Shown: positions 1-8,133, counted from the first letter of the stretch. The stretch is DNA of 64,000 bases from Candidatus Moranbacteria bacterium RIFCSPHIGHO2_01_FULL_55_24 (GCA_001786575.1 MFRW01000009.1:27265-91264); one strand, 5' to 3'. A program made the numbers and translations. The notes: generated from the letters alone by a model not told the origin.

Positions 1-293
1 ATCTCGAGCTTCTTGAGAATCATCGGGACATAGGTCGGATCATACGCGTGCGGCGTTTCTTCGGGAGTATCTCCCTGGTAATGGTTGTCCGTGAGGATCC
101 AGAACGGGATTTTCTTCCGCCGGAAACCACAGAGCTTTTCTTCGAATTCCTCTTTCCGAGTGCAGATGGTGTATGCCAATTGATATTCGATTTCCTCCCA
201 TCTGAAGAGGTCGAGGAAATGCTTGAGATCCCACTTGTTCGTCTCCCAATACGCGAGTCCGAACAAGCAGAGTACTTCAGTTTCCTGCCACAT
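1..293 (-). CDS. hypothetical protein, 3' part outside window
   Basis: This frame starts at ATG 293-291 and runs off the left edge without a stop, giving 97 residues rich in Trp, Phe and charged residues. A strong ribosome site (AAGGAGA) lies about 9 bases upstream of the ATG, and a TTGACA-17-TATCAT promoter sits 55 to 85 bases upstream, so the gene is real although the family is not recognised. The visible part has no signal peptide or membrane segment. The missing C-terminus prevents any functional call. Confidence 0.75.
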   Translation of the reverse strand, partial: MWQETEVLCLFGLAYWETNKWDLKHFLDLFRWEEIEYQLAYTICTRKEEFEEKLCGFRRKKIPFWILTDNHYQGDTPEETPHAYDPTYVPMILKKLE

Positions 294-348
294 GATTCAC
301 TGTCTCCTTGGCTATTTTCTCTGGAAATTGTTAAGATACTAACTTCAA

Positions 349-377
349 ATGATAGCATATTTCTCGTGTTTTGTCAA
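349..377 (-). promoter_or_regulatory. sigma-70 promoter for the partial gene at the left edge
   Basis: On the minus strand, -35 TTGACA (377-372) and -10 TATCAT (354-349) are separated by 17 bp, with a TGC extension before the -10. It faces the partial gene starting at 293. Confidence 0.7.
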
Positions 378-392
378 TGGTAGAAGGGAAGT

Positions 393-2387
393 ATGAGGTT
401 CTTGCCGGGGGGCCGAAAACCGGCCGAAGAGAGCCTATCCAACTCCGGGAGAGCGAGCTACAATGGAGACAGCTATCACTTTTCTTCTTCCCTCCCTATG
501 GGGCCATTTCCAACCACGTGGTTTCAGAGAGGTATCATCCTGCTTGCTTTAGGCAGCTTTCTTTTTCTCGGTGCACAGTCGCTTGCGCACTTCGAGACTG
601 TCGACGAGCATTTCTGGAAATATGAGCGTATCCCGGAGTACTGGACGGCTCTGCGGGAAGGCAAGTGGAAGAAGACGGCTGTGAACGACAAGCCGGGGAT
701 CACGGTAGCGCTCTTCGCCGGCCCGGGACTTCTCTTCTCCGATCCCGAAAAGCACCGCATCCGCGATGATGCCGCGACGCTCGGGGGCGAGCTCACCATC
801 TACGATACCCGAGAGACCAGAGCGATGAATCTGGCTTTGCGTCTCCCGGTGCTTCTAGTGAATGCCGGTCTCATCCTTCTCATCGCTTTTCTTCTGCTCC
901 GCATTTTCGGAAACGCGTGGGTATCCGTCTTCGGAACGCTCTTCATCGCTACTTCGCCGATCCTCCTCGGTATCTCGCAGATCTTAAATCCCGATGCCTT
1001 CCTCTGGTCTTTCGGGACCGCAGCCATCCTCGCGTGGCTCGCGTATTTCAAGTCTTTCCAGGGACGCTATGTGGTACTGGCGGCTGTCATGCTGGGGTTC
1101 GCGCTTCTTTCCAAATACACGGCGCATATCCTCTTCCCTTTCTTTCTCCTCCTCCCGTTAGGGCTCTTTCTTTTCGGACTGTTCCCGCTGAAGCGTCTGC
1201 AGAGAACCTGTTTCGCGTTCGCGGCCCTCGTCCTCGGGGCGTTCGCGTGGTTCAGCTTGTTTCTTCCGGCGGTATTTTTCAAGAAGAATCTCCTCTGGAA
1301 AAGCACCTTCGGCTTCTGGCAGGAGATGGGGATCCTGGTGCCGTTTGCAGCCGCCTTTCTCCTGGTAGGAGCGCTCGCGTATGCGGCCAGCGGCAAGGGG
1401 GCTGAAACGCTCCAGAAACGCTTTGCTCCCCTTGTCCCGTTCACGCGTTTCCTAGGGCTCGTTCCTCTGCTTTTCTTCGTGGCTATTCTCGTGTGCGGGC
1501 TGGGCAGTCAGCCACTCATCCCGCTCGAGACCCATATGCTCATGGCCAAGAACAATGGAGAGTTGAGCTTCCCGACCATCGCGGCAGCGCTCCCCTCTTC
1601 GTTTCAGTTCATTATCAAAACCATGGTGGAGCTCTACCCGCTCGTGTTCTCGTTCTCGCTCCCTGCCCTCTTCTTCCTCGCCTGGATATTGGTGCGGACG
1701 CTCTGGAACAAGGGAGACACGGAAGAGAGCCGCCACCAGCTCTTCTTCGTCCTGGCGGCAAGCTGGTTCGCGCTCGGTTTCGCAGCCGTCACGCTTTCCG
1801 CAGGCGTTCTCATGAACGCACGCTACGGTATCCTGCTTTTCCCTCTCGCCTACATCTTGGCGGGTCTCGGCGCTTGGGACTTCGTACTCTTCATCAAAAA
1901 AGTTTTCCCGCGTGCCGCTACAGAAGTGCTTGCTCTAGCCCTTGCAGCGCTCCTCTTGGCTTCCGGCATCTGTACCCTCGCCCAGGCCAAACCCTTCTAT
2001 TTCAACTACACATCTCCCCTCCTCCAGAAGCAGTTCGTCATCCACGATGCCTGGGGCTACGGCCTCTACGAAGCCGCGGAATACCTGAACAGCCTTCCGG
2101 AAGACCAGCCCATATATGTCTGGAGCGATCGGAACGGCATCTGCCAATTCCTGGAGCATCCGAAATGTGTCAGCGGCTACCGTCTCGACCGGGAAAAAAC
2201 ACCCCTCAAATATATGGTGGTGAGCAAGCGCGGAATCGAACGCGGCTATATGCCCTACTGGTCCGGCGCGGCGAAAGAGACCCGGATCCCCATCATGGAC
2301 TATGTCGGCATAGAGGCCAGAGCGGTCTGGCGTCTCGACATCCTCGGCCGGCCTGACAACTTCATCATGGTAGTGCCGGTAGAATAA
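393..2387 (+). CDS. GT39-type membrane glycosyltransferase
   Basis: This is a polytopic membrane protein of 664 residues resembling dolichyl/polyprenyl-phosphate-sugar mannosyltransferases (GT39, ArnT-like). The first membrane segment is at about residues 47-67, followed by an acidic pair (Asp71-Glu72) where the family keeps its catalytic Asp in the first external loop, then a NDKPG stretch near residue 98 and about ten more hydrophobic segments. Such enzymes move a sugar from a lipid carrier to an envelope acceptor. ATG 393 has an AGAAGGGAAG site in front, but the first 35 residues are not membrane-like, so ATG 498 (Met36) is a plausible alternative start. It is flanked by oppositely oriented genes and is probably transcribed alone. 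Sugar and acceptor cannot be told. Confidence 0.85.
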   Translation: MRFLPGGRKPAEESLSNSGRASYNGDSYHFSSSLPMGPFPTTWFQRGIILLALGSFLFLGAQSLAHFETVDEHFWKYERIPEYWTALREGKWKKTAVNDKPGITVALFAGPGLLFSDPEKHRIRDDAATLGGELTIYDTRETRAMNLALRLPVLLVNAGLILLIAFLLLRIFGNAWVSVFGTLFIATSPILLGISQILNPDAFLWSFGTAAILAWLAYFKSFQGRYVVLAAVMLGFALLSKYTAHILFPFFLLLPLGLFLFGLFPLKRLQRTCFAFAALVLGAFAWFSLFLPAVFFKKNLLWKSTFGFWQEMGILVPFAAAFLLVGALAYAASGKGAETLQKRFAPLVPFTRFLGLVPLLFFVAILVCGLGSQPLIPLETHMLMAKNNGELSFPTIAAALPSSFQFIIKTMVELYPLVFSFSLPALFFLAWILVRTLWNKGDTEESRHQLFFVLAASWFALGFAAVTLSAGVLMNARYGILLFPLAYILAGLGAWDFVLFIKKVFPRAATEVLALALAALLLASGICTLAQAKPFYFNYTSPLLQKQFVIHDAWGYGLYEAAEYLNSLPEDQPIYVWSDRNGICQFLEHPKCVSGYRLDREKTPLKYMVVSKRGIERGYMPYWSGAAKETRIPIMDYVGIEARAVWRLDILGRPDNFIMVVPVE

Positions 2388-2392
2388 GTAAT

Positions 2393-2429
2393 AAAAAAAC
2401 CGGGAAAGATCACGATGGATCTTCCCCGG
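2393..2429 (-). terminator. intrinsic terminator after the GGDEF gene
   Basis: A 12-bp stem with one mismatch (2400-2411 with 2418-2429) is followed on the minus strand by a run of seven T. It ends the GGDEF gene; the plus-strand side has only a weak T tract. Confidence 0.8.
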
Positions 2430-2441
2430 CCCTTGAAAGTT

Positions 2442-3320
2442 TTAGGCAGCGCTGACGCTGACTTGGTCTTTGCCATTCTGCTTCGAGGCGTAGAGCGCTT
2501 GGTCGGCCTTGTGGAGAGCCTCGCGGAGGCTGTCCTCATGCTCGTAGAGCACTTCGGCGATACCGACACTGGCGGTCACCTGGAGGCCGTCCGAGAAAGT
2601 GAACCGATCATCGCTTCGCATATAGGCTTGGAGGCGCTCGCAGAGCGGCCCAGCCTGTCCGGGAAGCGTGTTCGGCAGGATGACGACGAATTCGTCGCCG
2701 CCATCCCGACACAGGATGTCCTGGTCGCGGATGAACGTCTTCCGCAGATTCTCGGCGAATGCCATGAGCACTCCATCCCCGGCGGCGTGGCCATGGGTAT
2801 CGTTCACGACCTTGAAGTTATCGAGGTCGATCCGGATGACTGCCATCTCGGCGTGCGCTTTGCCGATTCTGATGCGGACGAGATTGCTCTCGTTTTGTTT
2901 CGGCAGAGGCGCTAGCCCTTCGTGTTCGCGGAGTGCTTGTCCGCGCTTGTTCCCGAACATGCGGGCAAGTATGCTCCGCACCCGGTCGAATTGCACATCC
3001 TTCCCTCGCCGATTGTACAGCTTGGTCAGGTGGTCGCGATGCGCCTCTTCGCGCATCAGGTGGAGCTCGTGTTCCAAGCGCAACGTGCGCTCGCGTTCCT
3101 GCTTCAGGAATTCGTTTTCCCGCTCGAGCCCGAAGATCTTGGACTTCGCACCCTCGAGCAGAGCTTCGATAGCGTGGTTATGACCCACGGCGGCATCGCG
3201 GTCCTTCCGGGCATTCTCCAGTTCTGTCTGGAGATTCTTGATTCTGCGGCGATCCTCCTCGAACCATTTCTTGACGTATTTCAGGAAACGCACGAACCGT
3301 TGAGTGGTTCTTTTCGGCAT
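2442..3320 (-). CDS. diguanylate cyclase (GGDEF domain) with N-terminal coiled coil
   Basis: The protein has 292 residues from ATG 3320, chosen because AAAGGGG lies 5-10 bases upstream and because the longer frame adds only 12 unlike residues. Residues about 20-95 are a charged coiled coil without membrane segments. The rest is a GGDEF domain: DHLTKLYNRRG near 96, an ID-x-DNFK and NDTHGH block near 165-178, and a canonical GGDEF at about 207-211. An inhibitory I-site RxxD (RDQD) sits exactly five residues before GGDEF. The domain has extra residues (about 25) between the first two blocks. It would make cyclic di-GMP in the cytoplasm. No EAL, HD-GYP or PilZ gene is in the window. Confidence 0.9.
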   Translation of the reverse strand: MPKRTTQRFVRFLKYVKKWFEEDRRRIKNLQTELENARKDRDAAVGHNHAIEALLEGAKSKIFGLERENEFLKQERERTLRLEHELHLMREEAHRDHLTKLYNRRGKDVQFDRVRSILARMFGNKRGQALREHEGLAPLPKQNESNLVRIRIGKAHAEMAVIRIDLDNFKVVNDTHGHAAGDGVLMAFAENLRKTFIRDQDILCRDGGDEFVVILPNTLPGQAGPLCERLQAYMRSDDRFTFSDGLQVTASVGIAEVLYEHEDSLREALHKADQALYASKQNGKDQVSVSAA

Positions 3321-3368
3321 ATTTAGACCCCTTTCTGCCTGTGGTTGAAATTTCAAGGTACAATTAAC

Positions 3369-3397
3369 ATTCTAGCATGTTTTCGAGATGCTGTCAA
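3369..3397 (-). promoter_or_regulatory. sigma-70 promoter for the GGDEF gene
   Basis: TTGACA (3397-3392), 17 bp, TAGAAT (3374-3369) with TGC before the -10, about 50 bases upstream of the GGDEF start. Confidence 0.7.
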
Positions 3398-3439
3398 GAG
3401 CACGGGGGTGCCGCCAGCCTAGAGGAAAAAGCCGGAAAT

Positions 3440-3448
3440 TGGTACAAT
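3440..3448 (+). promoter_or_regulatory. extended -10 promoter for the PD-(D/E)XK gene
   Basis: TGGTACAAT lies 20 bases before the ATG. No good -35 hexamer is present, as expected for an extended -10 promoter. The leader would be about 14 bases with no Shine-Dalgarno site. Confidence 0.55.
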
Positions 3449-3468
3449 AGAGTGACTTATCAAAGCCT

Positions 3469-4632
3469 ATGCGTATCTCCTATTCCAGCCTGGATACCTA
3501 CCAGACCTGTCCCCTCAAGTACAAGTTCAAGAATATCGACAAGATCGCCGAGCCCAAGTCCAAGGAGGCGGTTTTCGGCACCCTCGTCCACTCGGTCATG
3601 AAGTTCATCCACAGCTCGAACCTCGTCCCGCCGACCCTCGAGCAGTCTCTCGACTACTTCTCCCGCGGCTGGAACAGCGAAGTCTTCCCGGATGAGCTCG
3701 AGGAACGCGCCGCCTTCACCCAAGGCGTCCAGATGATCCAGCAGTACTACGAGAAGACCGATATCCCAGCTGCCCGGATCATCGATCTCGAGAGCCGCTT
3801 CTCCATAGAGATCGGCGACGATGAGCGCGGCCGCCACACCGTCTCCGGTATCATCGACCGCATCGACAAGACGCTGGACGGCTACGAGATCATCGACTAC
3901 AAGACGACGCGCAAGATGCCGTCTCAAGACAAGGTCGACAACGACATCCAGCTTTCCATCTATCTGCGGGCGTTCCTCGACCGCTACCCGAAGGAAGCCG
4001 AGAACCTCGAGAACATCACCGTGAGCCTCTATTACCTGAAGCACGGCGTGAAGATGTCGGCGACGCGCACCAGAGAACAGCTCGAGAATCTCGAGAACAC
4101 GTTCCTCGGGGTCATCCAGGCGATCGAGAAGGCAGAGTTTCCGCCTGTCCTCTCCCCGCTCTGCGACTGGTGCGGCTACCAGAAGATCTGTCCGCTCTGG
4201 AAGCACAAGTTCGCCGAGACCCGGAAAGTCGAGACGGAAGAAGTGACCCAGGCGATCGAGGACTTCATGGGGCTGCGCAGGCAGATGGCCGAAGAGAAGC
4301 AGCAGATTGCCAAGCTTCAGGCGCTCATCCTCGAATACATGGAACAGGAAGGCGTGGAGCGCGTCTTCGGCGAGGCCGGCATCATCGGCAAGAGCCTGCG
4401 CACCACGTACAAGTACGATCCGGAAAAACTGCGGGCGATACTCGACCCCCTGGATAAGTGGGAGGCGGTTCTCAAGGTAGACGGTATCGCGCTCAAGAAC
4501 ATCCTGGCGACTCTCCCTCCCGAGGCCAAGAAATCCGTGCAGGAGGCGAAGGTGCTCGACCGGCAATCGACGAGCCTGTCCGTGAAGAAAACTGGCGCGA
4601 GTGCCGAATATTCCGACGAAATCACGCTCTGA
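3469..4632 (+). CDS. RecB/Cas4/AddB-like PD-(D/E)XK nuclease with Fe-S cysteines
   Basis: This 387-residue protein has the RecB-family nuclease layout: His41 in a G-T-L-V-H motif, Asp130/Asp133 in IIDRID, and the catalytic Asp143-Tyr-Lys145. Four cysteines bracket the fold (Cys14, Cys232, Cys235, Cys241), which is the 4Fe-4S pattern of AddB and Cas4. The C-terminal 130 residues are helical and lack nuclease motifs. No helicase gene is adjacent, so it appears to be a stand-alone nuclease, probably in DNA repair or recombination. No CRISPR array or cas gene is nearby, so a Cas4 role is not supported. It starts in the context GCCT-ATG without a Shine-Dalgarno site. Confidence 0.85.
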   Translation: MRISYSSLDTYQTCPLKYKFKNIDKIAEPKSKEAVFGTLVHSVMKFIHSSNLVPPTLEQSLDYFSRGWNSEVFPDELEERAAFTQGVQMIQQYYEKTDIPAARIIDLESRFSIEIGDDERGRHTVSGIIDRIDKTLDGYEIIDYKTTRKMPSQDKVDNDIQLSIYLRAFLDRYPKEAENLENITVSLYYLKHGVKMSATRTREQLENLENTFLGVIQAIEKAEFPPVLSPLCDWCGYQKICPLWKHKFAETRKVETEEVTQAIEDFMGLRRQMAEEKQQIAKLQALILEYMEQEGVERVFGEAGIIGKSLRTTYKYDPEKLRAILDPLDKWEAVLKVDGIALKNILATLPPEAKKSVQEAKVLDRQSTSLSVKKTGASAEYSDEITL

Positions 4633-4639
4633 CGAAGAA

Positions 4640-4661
4640 CCGGCCGGAGAGCCGGTTTTTC
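4640..4661 (+). terminator. intrinsic terminator after the nuclease gene
   Basis: Stem CCGGC (4640-4644) with GCCGG (4651-4655), then five T. It lies just before the -35 of the next promoter. Confidence 0.7.
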
Positions 4662-4662
4662 A

Positions 4663-4691
4663 TTGACGGAACGGAGCAAATCGGATATAAA
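4663..4691 (+). promoter_or_regulatory. sigma-70 promoter for the gene at 4727
   Basis: TTGACG (4663-4668), 17 bp, TATAAA (4686-4691), starting directly after the preceding terminator. Confidence 0.7.
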
Positions 4692-4726
4692 CCGAGTAGT
4701 TGTTTTGGCAATCAGGAGATCCTGAA

Positions 4727-5188
4727 ATGGCAGAAATCTTCGCATTCCCGAGCGATAAGGCGAGGAAATCTTATCGCCAACAGCGGCCCGAGCGCGGCTG
4801 GTACCAGGAGAACGGCGTCCGCCTCTACCGCAATTACCAGCTCATAGATCTGGCCGGAGAACGCCCGAGAGGCCACCCAGAGCTCTCTTGCGACCCCCAG
4901 GGCATGGTTTTGCTTGCGACTGGCCAGGTATGGGTGGAGATCCATAATCAAGACCTCTGGGTCATCAGAAGGCTCGAAAAGAGGCCTTCTGGGAACTATC
5001 TGGTCTACTTGTCCATGTATCGGCGCCGCAAGATTACTCTCATATTGTCGGAAATCGGCTTCCGTCAGAGCATGCTGGTCTGGGAGCACTATCTCAAGTT
5101 CAACCAGGAAACCGCGGAAATACTCCGCTCCATGTTCGAGGGTGATTTATCCGCTCCCGGAGGCACTCTGGAAGGGATGACAGAATGA
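4727..5188 (+). CDS. hypothetical protein, 153 residues
   Basis: The start at ATG 4727 is supported by AGGAG eight bases upstream and by the promoter 36 bases upstream. The protein is soluble, basic at the N-terminus (KARKSYRQQR), and has a central beta-rich part with many Trp, Tyr and Arg and a helical C-terminus. I do not recognise a family. It is monocistronic, having its own promoter and a terminator straight after the stop. Confidence 0.75.
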   Translation: MAEIFAFPSDKARKSYRQQRPERGWYQENGVRLYRNYQLIDLAGERPRGHPELSCDPQGMVLLATGQVWVEIHNQDLWVIRRLEKRPSGNYLVYLSMYRRRKITLILSEIGFRQSMLVWEHYLKFNQETAEILRSMFEGDLSAPGGTLEGMTE

Positions 5189-5202
5189 CCCGGCCACCGG
5201 GT

Positions 5203-5235
5203 ACCGCATCGATTGATTTCGGTGCGGTTTTTTTT
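5203..5235 (+). terminator. intrinsic terminator after the gene at 4727
   Basis: Stem ACCGCA (5203-5208) with TGCGGT (5223-5228), then eight T. It overlaps the 3' end of the convergent alkyltransferase-like gene. Confidence 0.75.
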
Positions 5236-5551
5236 ATTTCAATTCCCAGAGGATATCCCAGAAATCCTTGACCCGGTCTTTCTCGTCTATCTCGATCCCC
5301 TCTTTTTTATATAATGCCAGGCGCTTTTTCCTCCGCTGCGTATCTACCCAGATGCGGCCGTCAGCATAGACGATCCGATGGAACGGGATATTCGTCTGGC
5401 CGTTCTCGTAGGCCTTGCCCAGGATAGTCGTGATGCTCTGGGCAGCCATGCCTCCCCCGCCCGCGGCGCGTGCGATCCGCCCGTACGTCGTCACCCGTCC
5501 CGCCGGTATCGAGAGCGCTATCTTCACTACCCGTTCGCTGAAAGTCTGCAT
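5234..5551 (-). CDS. alkyltransferase-like protein (ATL), MGMT fold without catalytic Cys
   Basis: This 105-residue protein matches the DNA-binding C-terminal domain of O6-methylguanine-DNA methyltransferase: GRVTTYGRIA near residues 18-27, then the active-site loop IPFHRIV at 55-61. In true transferases this loop is PCHRV. Here Phe57 takes the place of the acceptor Cys, so the protein cannot accept an alkyl group. ATL proteins (usually PWHR) bind alkylated guanine and hand the lesion to nucleotide excision repair, and that is the likely role. The size equals that of free-standing ATLs. The start follows CGT without a Shine-Dalgarno site. Confidence 0.85.
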   Translation of the reverse strand: MQTFSERVVKIALSIPAGRVTTYGRIARAAGGGGMAAQSITTILGKAYENGQTNIPFHRIVYADGRIWVDTQRRKKRLALYKKEGIEIDEKDRVKDFWDILWELK

Positions 5552-5584
5552 ACGCTATTTTCTGCTAAAATCATCTGTTCATGA

Positions 5585-6175
5585 CTAGAAAAACGGTAAC
5601 GCTTGGAGATACTCGTACGCATACGCGGCTACGAGAGCAAGCGATATATTGAAAACCAGATTGCCCAAGCCGAGAGGGATCATGACCCTCCAGAAAGGAT
5701 AGCGCAGCAAACCCATCGGGATGGTGATGACATCATTCGAGAGCGGGAGCAGAGAACCATACAAGAAAAAAAATATCGGCAAAAGCTTGGGATACTTTTG
5801 CTGCACGAAAGACAGTCTCTCTAACATGGACTGCAAGCGAGGAGACATCAATGACCTGCCTTGATGGCCGATGTAATAGGAAGTCGAGTCGCCGAGCATG
5901 ACGCCGATGGCGGTTACCGTACCAAGCAGAAACGGGTTCAGTCCGCCGGTTGCCAATGCGATAAGGACCAGGTGGAACGGAATTCCGCTGAATGTCGTCA
6001 AACCGCCCAAGAGCGCGAGGAAAAAAATAAGAAGATAAGCATTTTCGACTCCGATGAAACCGAGGATATTTTCCGGGGATGAATAGGAGAAAACGAAAGA
6101 GAATCCGATAAAAAACAGAATCGGAATGAGGCGCGGGGCGTATTTGAGTAATTTCTTCGCCGTAATGCTTAACAT
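5585..6175 (-). CDS. DedA/VTT-domain membrane protein
   Basis: The protein has 196 residues with five or six hydrophobic segments. A glycine-rich stretch near 58-80 and the pattern GD-x3-YYIGHQGR near 92-104, followed by an amphipathic segment and SNDVITIPMG near 147-156, match the DedA (SNARE-associated/VTT) family. These proteins are linked to lipid carrier recycling and membrane homeostasis. It is the last gene of a minus-strand run with two small membrane proteins (8 bp to the gene at 6184). Confidence 0.8.
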   Translation of the reverse strand: MLSITAKKLLKYAPRLIPILFFIGFSFVFSYSSPENILGFIGVENAYLLIFFLALLGGLTTFSGIPFHLVLIALATGGLNPFLLGTVTAIGVMLGDSTSYYIGHQGRSLMSPRLQSMLERLSFVQQKYPKLLPIFFFLYGSLLPLSNDVITIPMGLLRYPFWRVMIPLGLGNLVFNISLALVAAYAYEYLQALPFF

Positions 6176-6183
6176 AGAGAATG

Positions 6184-6561
6184 CTATCTCGACTCATCGC
6201 GCAGCAGCCCGTCTTCTTTGCGGTCTTCTATGATCCGAATGAGCACTGCTTTGATGTGTCCGGTAGCCTTCTCCTCGCCCACGACAATGACCTGATCGCC
6301 GATCTGCAGGCCATCTTGCTGTGTCCGCACCCCTTCCTTTACTACGGTCTGCTTGTCAGTATCGATGATGCGTTCATGGGCTTTGGCATCTGAAAGAACA
6401 AAGCCGCTCTCGGTTATCTGGATAACCTCTCCGAAATAGTGGTTCCCTTGCCACCGCAGATAACTGTGCGCCCCGATAAAGAAGACTCCCACGCCTACAA
6501 GCAAGATGCAGACTGGAATGAGTATGGATCTAGCGGGGATGTTTTTATATGATAGTTTCAT
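6184..6561 (-). CDS. membrane-anchored DUF5666-like protein
   Basis: In this 125-residue protein a single membrane segment at about residues 13-33 is followed by an external beta-rich domain (GEVIQITESGFVLSD ... LQIGDQVIVVG) that resembles OB-like DUF5666 repeats. The topology suggests an N-terminal anchor with the domain outside the membrane. It lies 8 bp upstream of the DedA gene and 22 bp after the small gene at 6584, so the three are probably co-transcribed. The domain assignment is from pattern only. Confidence 0.65.
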   Translation of the reverse strand: MKLSYKNIPARSILIPVCILLVGVGVFFIGAHSYLRWQGNHYFGEVIQITESGFVLSDAKAHERIIDTDKQTVVKEGVRTQQDGLQIGDQVIVVGEEKATGHIKAVLIRIIEDRKEDGLLRDESR

Positions 6562-6583
6562 ATGACAGATGTGAAGAAGATAC

Positions 6584-6754
6584 CTAATCCCATTTTTGTC
6601 CGAGGATATAGCCGGCGTAGATGCCGAGAAATCCTCCGATGGCGCTCCAGAATACGGATGCGATAGAAAAAGCGCTCTCGCCCCAGAGGGTCGGGATATA
6701 GCCTCCGAGAAATGTGCCTATGAAGAGAAGGAGAAAAACGAACTTTTTGGTCAT
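6584..6754 (-). CDS. small two-helix membrane protein, 56 residues
   Basis: ATG 6754 opens a 56-residue protein with two hydrophobic segments (about 5-20 and 29-50). The second is glycine-rich (IGGFLGIYAGYILG), a helix-packing pattern typical of small CPR membrane proteins. A TTG start 48 bases upstream is possible but less likely. No Shine-Dalgarno site is visible. Function unknown. Confidence 0.6.
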   Translation of the reverse strand: MTKKFVFLLLFIGTFLGGYIPTLWGESAFSIASVFWSAIGGFLGIYAGYILGQKWD

Positions 6755-6819
6755 AATGTGTCTGTCTTGCAGGAGGATGTCACAACCTTTTTTATGGCTC
6801 AAAACTAGTATATCAGATA

Positions 6820-6850
6820 AAGAAAAAGGCGACCTCTTGAGAGATCGCCT
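6820..6850 (-). terminator. intrinsic terminator after the PEBP gene
   Basis: An 11-bp stem with one mismatch (6827-6837 with 6840-6850) is followed on the minus strand by a T-rich tract. Confidence 0.7.
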
Positions 6851-6933
6851 CTGCTTCAGATGAAGCAGTTTTAGAGAAGCGGCACTTTGGCATATTGACC
6901 ACCTGGAACGAACGGGAAGATCCAGGTATCTTT

Positions 6934-7377
6934 TCAGCGTTTGCGATCATACAGGCCGATGAGTTCCGTCTGGGCGAGGATATGTCCCTCCATCATCCGT
7001 TCCACCTTTTCCTTGGTCGCGGATGAAGGCAGCGAGACAAGGGTATCGAGAGCGTAGAGCTTGAAGAAATAGCGGTGCTCCCGATCCGGAGGGCACGGGC
7101 CGCCATAGGCCGAGCGTCCGAAGCTCGTCATCCCCTGCACGGCGCCTGTCGGCACGGAATGTTCCGCGATGCTTGTGATACTCGGGTCGATATTCCAGAG
7201 CACCCAATGCACCCAGGTGCCTCGCGGGGCATCCGGATCATCCATGATAAGCGCAAAGCTTTCGGTCTCTTTCGGCGCACCGCTCCACGCAAGCGGCGGG
7301 TTCGCATTCTTTCCGTCGCAAGTATAGTGCGCGGGTATCGGTCCGTTATGCTTGAATGCAGGAGAGGTGAGATTCAT
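6934..7377 (-). CDS. PEBP / YbhB family protein
   Basis: From ATG 7377 the protein has 147 residues and spans the whole YbhB/Raf-kinase-inhibitor-like fold: the N-terminal NLTSPAFKHNGPIP, the ligand-site DDPDAPRGTWVHWVLWNI near 48-65, the loop YGGPCPP near 95 and the HRYFFKLYALD segment. The DPDAP and HW residues form the small-molecule anion pocket. The bacterial role is unclear; a ligand-binding or regulatory cytoplasmic protein is most likely. The longer frame upstream runs through a terminator, so it is not used. Confidence 0.9.
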   Translation of the reverse strand: MNLTSPAFKHNGPIPAHYTCDGKNANPPLAWSGAPKETESFALIMDDPDAPRGTWVHWVLWNIDPSITSIAEHSVPTGAVQGMTSFGRSAYGGPCPPDREHRYFFKLYALDTLVSLPSSATKEKVERMMEGHILAQTELIGLYDRKR

Positions 7378-7391
7378 AACGTCAGTATATA

Positions 7392-7427
7392 GAAAAAATC
7401 TCCCTGTCGCCATCTGGCAACAGGGAG
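7392..7427 (-). terminator. intrinsic terminator after the gene at 7434
   Basis: Stem CTCCCTGT (7400-7407) with ACAGGGAG (7420-7427), plus inner pairs, followed on the minus strand by six T. Confidence 0.8.
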
Positions 7428-7433
7428 AAGAAT

Positions 7434-7997
7434 TTAGCCAAGGGAAATCTGTGATACTCCGAGAAATCTCCGAAGGAATTCCTGGCCGATAAGCGTTCCG
7501 AGCCATTGAATCGTGGTATTTACCACGAGAACATCGCGATCGTCTACAGGAGTGGCTCCGCGATACATTGCGTCCAGAGGATTTTCCGGGGTCGGCCTTT
7601 CATCGAGAATAGCATGCACGGGAGTGCTTCCGAAGTTCACTATCCTTTCAGGGATACATTCCGCTTCCCACAACTCCGCGATGATATGCTCGGGAGTTTT
7701 TACAGGGAAGTCCAGTCGTTTCTTGAAGTTCGGCAAGCGTCTATTGATTGCGCCGAGTGAGAGCCGTCTCTCCTGTCTGCTCGGCCGATGGAATTCGAGC
7801 GGCGGAGCCTTGTGGAGATGCCGGATTTCCGGGACAACTCTCCCTTCGATAATATTTTGCAGACTTTGCATAACTGAAGCCCGATTCAACTTCCCCTCTT
7901 CGATTCGCCGGACAATTTCGCTTAATTTCCGGTGGAGAGCGCCAAGGTCTTCGTTGGCAATCTTATAACCGTCTCCGACAGTTTTCACCGTCTCCAT
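7434..7997 (-). CDS. hypothetical protein with a CPR-type N-terminal helical module
   Basis: A 187-residue soluble protein. Residues about 10-50 (LGALHRKLSEIVRRIEEG ... LQNIIEG) form a helical module of a type I recall at the N-terminus of many CPR hypothetical proteins; the rest carries no motif I know. AAAGGAC lies about 10 bases before ATG 7997, and a strong terminator follows the stop, so it is a single-gene unit. Confidence 0.75.
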   Translation of the reverse strand: METVKTVGDGYKIANEDLGALHRKLSEIVRRIEEGKLNRASVMQSLQNIIEGRVVPEIRHLHKAPPLEFHRPSRQERRLSLGAINRRLPNFKKRLDFPVKTPEHIIAELWEAECIPERIVNFGSTPVHAILDERPTPENPLDAMYRGATPVDDRDVLVVNTTIQWLGTLIGQEFLRRFLGVSQISLG

Positions 7998-8133
7998 TGT
8001 GACAGTCCTTTCATCTAGATTTGAAGGTACGCTTTACAGTGGATATAGATTGACATTCAGGCATAATTTTGTCAAAAAACTCTAGTAAATAAAAGGGCCC
8101 CTTGAATGTTCGAACCCCTCGCTCCATAAAAGC

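Noticed and set aside
3460..4566. Minus-strand frame of 368 codons opposite the PD-(D/E)XK gene
   Set aside because: The plus strand shows all nuclease motifs and four Fe-S cysteines; the antisense product is a Leu/Asp/Val-rich artefact.
3469..4632. Cas4 / CRISPR adaptation nuclease
   Set aside because: No CRISPR repeats or cas genes were seen in 64 kb; the fold and cysteines fit a general RecB/AddB-type nuclease as well.
5234..5551. Active O6-methylguanine methyltransferase
   Set aside because: The acceptor Cys is replaced by Phe57.
8100..8130. tRNA T-arm-like sequence (GGGGTTCGAAC on the minus strand)
   Set aside because: The bases after the loop do not pair with those before it, and no anticodon or acceptor stem is found.
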